The notes below the pieces were generated by a model. That model did no database searches, had not been told where the DNA came from, and saw only the letters and a list, made by a program, of their open reading frames with translations. From Planktophila turicensis (GTDB lineage: Bacteria > Actinomycetota > Actinomycetes > Nanopelagicales > Nanopelagicaceae), in NCBI GenBank assembly GCA_965234405.1, contig OZ248346.1: DNA of 64,000 bases. One strand, 5' to 3'. The translations under genes and the position numbers were made by a program. The first letter of the stretch is position 1. Each line of letters opens with the position of its first letter. Below, in pieces: positions 60,424-64,000 of this stretch.

Positions 60424-61299
60424 CAACTTAATTCGCTCTTGAGCAATCGCAGCACCCAGCAGCACCACTAGAGCCCCAACTGGTTCATGCCAGGTTACTT
60501 TCTCGTTTAAGAAAATAACTCCCACGATCACTGCAACGAGCGGTGTTAGGTATGTGACGCTACTTGCAATCGCACTTCCCGCAATCTCCATCACTCGGAA
60601 GTTCCAGAGGTAGGCAAAACCACTTCCAAATACGCCGAGGCCTAACATTCCAAGCAATGGCCCAATTCTGTATTCGTCTTTAGCGATTCCATCAAAGAGA
60701 TAGAAAGGTAGAAGTGTTGCTGCTGCCAACGTTAGTTGGGTCGCGACAATTGATTCCGGCTTTAATTTATAAGGCATAACAAATCTGCGGGTATATGGAT
60801 ATGAAATTCCATAACAAGCAACCGCAGCTAACAGAACGAGGATTGCCCAGACAGGGTTATCTCCTAGTCCTTTCCAAGCTCCGAGAACTGTGAGTACTCC
60901 AAGGAAGCCAATGAACAATCCGAATATTTGGAAAGCCTTTGGCTTCTCTTCGCGATTAACCGCCAAGATTGCAATCAAGGTCATCAACGGTGTAACTGCG
61001 TTGATGATGCCTGCGAGAACTGATGTCACTTCTGTTTCAGCAAGAGCAAAGAAGATTCCAGGAATTACATTGAGCAACAGAGCCACGATCCATAGGTGAA
61101 AGAGAATCTTGCGATCAGTGGGTAGTCGAAAACCGCGGACCTTCGCAACGATCAAGAGCGTTGCCGCACCTAGGGCACATCGCCCGAATGCGACTCCGAA
61201 AGGAGTAAGGAATTCAAGACCGAGTTTGATGAAGATAAAGGAACAGCCCCAGACAATTCCTACAGCGATATAAGTAGGAATCCAGGACTTATTTTTCAT
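60400..61299 (-). CDS. EamA/DMT-family transporter
   Basis: This 299-residue membrane protein has ten helices in two EamA repeats, the drug/metabolite transporter fold. It begins SWIPTYIAVGIVWGCSFIFI and contains GRCALGAATLL, AGIINAVTPLMTLIAI and SSVTYLTPLVAVIVGVIF. Substrates of this family are mostly small metabolites such as amino acids or nucleobases; the specific one is unknown. It is not functionally tied to the Ni/Co operon, whose last gene it overlaps by 24 bp. Confidence 0.86.
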   Translation of the reverse strand: MKNKSWIPTYIAVGIVWGCSFIFIKLGLEFLTPFGVAFGRCALGAATLLIVAKVRGFRLPTDRKILFHLWIVALLLNVIPGIFFALAETEVTSVLAGIINAVTPLMTLIAILAVNREEKPKAFQIFGLFIGFLGVLTVLGAWKGLGDNPVWAILVLLAAVACYGISYPYTRRFVMPYKLKPESIVATQLTLAAATLLPFYLFDGIAKDEYRIGPLLGMLGLGVFGSGFAYLWNFRVMEIAGSAIASSVTYLTPLVAVIVGVIFLNEKVTWHEPVGALVVLLGAAIAQERIKLLQRKSNG

Positions 61300-61317
61300 A
61301 GCGAGAAGATACAGGTG

Positions 61318-61390
61318 TGGGCCCTGTCGGGCTCGAACCGACGACCCACGGATTAAAAGTCCGTTGCTCTACCGACTGAGCTAAAGGCCC
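61318..61390 (-). tRNA. tRNA-Lys (anticodon TTT)
   Basis: A 73-nt cloverleaf can be folded on the minus strand. The acceptor GGGCCTT pairs with AGGGCCC (one G-U). The D-arm is GCTC ... GAGC, and the anticodon stem ACGGA/TCCGT carries loop CTTTTAA. The T-arm is GTCGG/CCGAC with TTCGAGC. The discriminator is A and no CCA is encoded. The TTT anticodon reads AAA/AAG. It stands between the EamA gene and the Sua5-type gene. Confidence 0.95.
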
Positions 61391-61419
61391 CAACTAAATA
61401 ACTGGCGCAGTCTACTACC

Positions 61420-62385
61420 TCAGCGACCGCGGCTGGCACGCAGTAATCGGTCGCGAATTGCCACAGAGATATCGTCACCAGAAGGCTGGTGCACGACAAC
61501 TCGAGATAACGATTGCTCATCCGCGCTTCGAAGAGATGTGTAGAGAACTCGCGCAAACTCTTCATTGCTCTGCGGTGAAGATAAACGAATGACTCCATCC
61601 GGTGTCGGAATTGAAGCAAGTGCAATAAATCCATCGCCTTTTTCCGGAGCGATATCAAGAACCACCTGCGCATTAGGTGAGTAGTGATTCTCGAGCGATC
61701 CACTGACGCGAATTTCTGTTGCATCGTATGAAATATCAATCGCAGTGACAGCTTCAATCATCTCTTCTGTGATTGCACCAGGACGTAAAATCTTTGGACT
61801 TTCTGTTGTGCAATCGATAATTGTCGATTCAACTCCAACAAGTGACGGGCCGCCATCAAGCAATAAATCTTCAGGTGCTAAGTATTGAGAAAGTTCATCG
61901 CTGACCGCCTGGGCAGTTGTTGGAGAAACATGACCAAAGCGATTAGCGCTAGGTGCTGCCACTCCCTTACCGCCAAGCTTTTTAAATTCATTCAGAAGTG
62001 CAAGTGCAATCACATGGTTAGGAACACGTAGACCCACAGTGTCTTGTCCCCCAGTGATGAAATCCTGAGCAAGAGCAGAGCGCTTGAGAATCAAAGTCAT
62101 TGGGCCTGGCCAGAAATTGCGAGCAAGTGCGATTGCATAATCTGGGATGTCATCTGACCAATCAGCGATATCTTGCATATCGCCAACATGAACGATGAGC
62201 GGATGATCTGCAGGGCGACCCTTTGCTTCATAAATGCGAGCAACAGCAGATGCATTGGTGGCATCAGCACCTAATCCGTAGACAGTCTCGGTTGGAAATG
62301 CGACCAGGTGGCCTGCCTGCAAGGTCTGGGCGGCGCGAGCCATCGCATCGGCTGTGCACTTAGATACGAATTGCCCGCTAGTCAT
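61420..62385 (-). CDS. Threonylcarbamoyl-AMP synthase, Sua5 type
   Basis: This enzyme makes the threonylcarbamoyl-AMP used for the t6A tRNA modification. The 321-residue protein has the YrdC-like domain (ETVYGLGADATNASAVARIY, ADHPLIVHV, GLRVPNH, SANRFGHVSPTTAQAV) over residues 1-200. A C-terminal Sua5 domain follows, marked by HYSPNAQVVL. The frame opens at 62424, but the ATG at 62385 is preferred: GATAAT (62398-62393, minus strand) lies 7 bases upstream. Short YrdC-only forms are an alternative family type, not this gene. Confidence 0.9.
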   Translation of the reverse strand: MTSGQFVSKCTADAMARAAQTLQAGHLVAFPTETVYGLGADATNASAVARIYEAKGRPADHPLIVHVGDMQDIADWSDDIPDYAIALARNFWPGPMTLILKRSALAQDFITGGQDTVGLRVPNHVIALALLNEFKKLGGKGVAAPSANRFGHVSPTTAQAVSDELSQYLAPEDLLLDGGPSLVGVESTIIDCTTESPKILRPGAITEEMIEAVTAIDISYDATEIRVSGSLENHYSPNAQVVLDIAPEKGDGFIALASIPTPDGVIRLSSPQSNEEFARVLYTSLRSADEQSLSRVVVHQPSGDDISVAIRDRLLRASRGR

Positions 62386-62424
62386 AAGTTCAATTATCCA
62401 GCCTTTTTGCGAGAAGATAACCAC

Positions 62425-63564
62425 ATGGCTGAGCGCATCAAAGTTATGCAGATCATCGCCCGCATGAATGTGGGTGGTCCAGCCGTCATTGTTGCCGAGT
62501 TAATGCGCGGCCTTGATTCCTCACGATTCGAACAAGTTCTTATCACCGGTTACTGCGATGAAACAGAAGCTGATTATCTGGATGAAGTTGCTACCGATAT
62601 CAAGGCAACTCGCATTGCAGGTCTTGGTCGCTCGGTTTCGCCGATTGCCGACTTAAAAGCATTTATTGGATTAGTACAGAAGATTAGAACTTTTAAACCC
62701 GATGTCATCCATACCCATACAGCTAAGGCTGGCGTGCTTGGTCGTTTGGCTTCGATCATTGCAGGGCGTGGAGCGACTCGTATCCATACCTTCCATGGCC
62801 ACTTACTTCACGGTTATTTTGCAGGGTGGAAGACCTCACTTGTTATCGCCATTGAGAAGTTCTTAGCAAAGCGCACTCACTTTCTTGTTGCCATTGGCAA
62901 TGAAGTAAAGAACGACCTGATCCATGCTGGCATTGGAAGTGCAGATCAATACAGTGTCTTCTTCCCAGGACTACCAGCGCCTCACACTGCGAGCAAGTCA
63001 GAACTTCGAAAGAACCTCGAGCTAGACCCAGCCATTATTTACTGCACCTTTGTTGGCCGCCTCACTCAGATTAAACGCCCTGATCGTTTACTCGATATCG
63101 CTGCTGCAATGGTGAAGCGAGAAGTTGCTATCCACTTCTTAGTTGCCGGCGAAGGCGAACTCTTTGAGAGTTCGAAAGCTCGCGCTGCTGCCGAGAACCT
63201 GCCCGTTACCTTCCTAGGCTGGCGTAAAGATATTGATGACTTATTTGCAGCTAGCGATATCGCAATTCTTACCAGCGATAATGAAGGTATTCCGCTGACT
63301 TTGATTCAAGCAGCGCAGGCAGGGCTTCCTATCGTTGCTCCATCTGTTGGATCGATTTCAGATATTGTCGACAACGATAAAACCGGCTTCCTTACCTCAC
63401 CTCAACCAGGTGCAATGGCTAGTGCGTTAAGCGCTCTAGCGACCGATTTAGAGCTGCGAAATCGACTTGGTTCTGCCGGTAAAGCACATGCTCATGAGTA
63501 TTTCTCGCTAGAGCGAATGCTCCGAGATCACACAGAAATCTATAACCGCTCACACAATAAGTAA
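62425..63564 (+). CDS. GT4-family glycosyltransferase
   Basis: This GT-B fold glycosyltransferase has 379 residues. The N-terminal acceptor domain starts IKVMQIIARMNVGGPAVIVA and includes VIHTHTAKAGVLGR. The C-terminal nucleotide-sugar domain has YCTFVGRLTQIKRPDRLLD, FLGWRKDIDDLFAASDI and the EGIPLTLIQAAQAGLPIVA motif of GT4 donors. The frame opens at 62308, inside the divergent Sua5 gene. The ATG at 62425 is chosen because homologues begin just before this motif. Donor and acceptor are unknown; a cell-surface polysaccharide role is inferred. Confidence 0.88.
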   Translation: MAERIKVMQIIARMNVGGPAVIVAELMRGLDSSRFEQVLITGYCDETEADYLDEVATDIKATRIAGLGRSVSPIADLKAFIGLVQKIRTFKPDVIHTHTAKAGVLGRLASIIAGRGATRIHTFHGHLLHGYFAGWKTSLVIAIEKFLAKRTHFLVAIGNEVKNDLIHAGIGSADQYSVFFPGLPAPHTASKSELRKNLELDPAIIYCTFVGRLTQIKRPDRLLDIAAAMVKREVAIHFLVAGEGELFESSKARAAAENLPVTFLGWRKDIDDLFAASDIAILTSDNEGIPLTLIQAAQAGLPIVAPSVGSISDIVDNDKTGFLTSPQPGAMASALSALATDLELRNRLGSAGKAHAHEYFSLERMLRDHTEIYNRSHNK

Positions 63565-63566
63565 GA

Positions 63567-63572
63567 GATAAT
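63567..63572 (+). promoter_or_regulatory. Leaderless -10 of the SIMPL-domain gene
   Basis: GATAAT at 63567-63572 is followed by 6 bases and the ATG at 63579, without a Shine-Dalgarno sequence. Confidence 0.6.
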
Positions 63573-63578
63573 AGCTTT

Positions 63579-64000
63579 ATGACAACTCGTAAACGTATCT
63601 CCGTAATTGCCCTTTTGATGACTGTAGCTGCAGGAGTTCTAACTCCCGCAGCTGAAGCCGCTGCAACTCGCTACATCACAGTCTCGGCACAAGGCGTTGT
63701 GAAAGTTGTCCCAGATGCAGTTCGAATCAACGCAACTGCTACTGCTGTAGCTGCGACGAGCAAAGAAGCCCTTGCTGCAACAGCAAAGACTGCAACTGCA
63801 GTTCGTGCAGCACTAAAGGCAGCAAAGATTGATACAAAAGATATTGCTACTCAGAGCGTTTCGGTCTATCCGGAATATAAGTACACCAATGATGGTGGAT
63901 CTACTCTGACTGGATACCGCGGATCACAGTTATTTACCATCACGGTTCGCGCCGCAGATACTGCGGGCGCACTCGTTGATTCACTCGTTGCAGCCGGTGG
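63579..64000 (+). CDS. Secreted SIMPL (DUF541) domain protein, truncated by window edge
   Basis: About 140 residues are visible, and the frame is open at base 64000, so the C-terminus lies outside. A signal peptide (about residues 1-28, ending EAAA) is followed by the SIMPL-domain start (RYITVSAQGVVKVVPDAVRI). Then come STA-rich helix and strand segments (ALAATAKTATAVRAALKAAK, IATQSVSVYPEYKY). Family members are periplasmic or secreted oligomers with poorly defined roles. It follows the glycosyltransferase by 14 bp. Confidence 0.85.
   Translation, partial: MTTRKRISVIALLMTVAAGVLTPAAEAAATRYITVSAQGVVKVVPDAVRINATATAVAATSKEALAATAKTATAVRAALKAAKIDTKDIATQSVSVYPEYKYTNDGGSTLTGYRGSQLFTITVRAADTAGALVDSLVAAG

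Noticed and set aside
62308..62424. Longer N-terminus of the GT4 glycosyltransferase
   Set aside because: The extension runs into the divergent Sua5 coding region and lacks similarity to GT4 N-termini, which start at IKVMQIIARMNVGG.

Overview
The window is an almost gap-free chromosomal segment of a streamlined actinobacterium. Evidence for this is the set of typically actinobacterial gene neighbourhoods: the aerobic menaquinone route beside nuo; phosphatase-tlpA-ccdA-resB-ccsB; an XPB-type helicase with its partner; and nlpC/tilS-hpt-ftsH-folEPBK-panC-coaX-lysS-clpC. Base composition looks moderate rather than high in G+C (judged by eye, not counted). Together with the tiny intergenic gaps and many leaderless genes, this fits a freshwater acI-type lineage (Nanopelagicales-like). 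That lineage assignment is inference.

Layout. 1-7.9 kb: nuoA-G on the minus strand (nuoG runs off the left edge) behind the menaquinone methyltransferase menG. 7.9-15.4 kb: bioY, menF, menD-menC-menB, menE-menA and a small membrane protein. 15.4-20.9 kb: two tandem 7-TM SWEET-like proteins downstream of a System II cytochrome c maturation operon. 20.9-26.9 kb: a HAD phosphatase, then an operon of helicase partner, M20 peptidase and XPB helicase, with a glutaredoxin-like gene converging on it. 26.9-31.3 kb: a secreted zinc metalloprotease, a secreted propeller-like protein and proC. 31.3-36.9 kb: a Cys-rich unknown, radA, mutY and clpC. 37-50 kb: a long minus-strand housekeeping run (N-acetyltransferase, lysS, coaX, nadC, nadB, panC, folK, folB, folP, folE, ftsH, hpt, tilS, nlpC/P60). 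50-57.7 kb: an ABC exporter, metZ, ctaB, an acidic-tailed membrane protein, dacB, a 4-TM unknown, an RNA methyltransferase and a TPR protein. 57.9-60.4 kb: a Ni/Co ECF transporter (cbiMNQO) with a Nur-like operator. 60.4-64 kb: an EamA exporter, tRNA-Lys, a Sua5-type gene, a GT4 glycosyltransferase and a truncated SIMPL-domain protein.

How the genes fit together. Complex I reduces menaquinone made by the men genes. The ccs/res genes and ctaB mature cytochrome c and heme O for the downstream oxidases. The 37-50 kb block supplies folate, NAD and CoA precursors and proteostasis functions.

The most unusual features are these. menA apparently starts at an AUU codon embedded in the end of menE. 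cbiQ has a His-rich in-frame extension with no canonical start. A perfect inverted repeat resembling a Nur (nickel) box abuts the leaderless cbiM promoter. Two bacterial SWEET-like proteins have the 3+1+3 layout, and one carries a C-terminal tail shared with ccsB. About ten genes have a -10 hexamer exactly 6 nt before the start codon, often as back-to-back divergent promoters in 30-60 bp gaps. Nearly every convergent gene pair overlaps at its 3' ends, leaving no space for a terminator. I saw no insertion sequence, phage, CRISPR array or rRNA, and no gene-free stretch longer than 300 bp.
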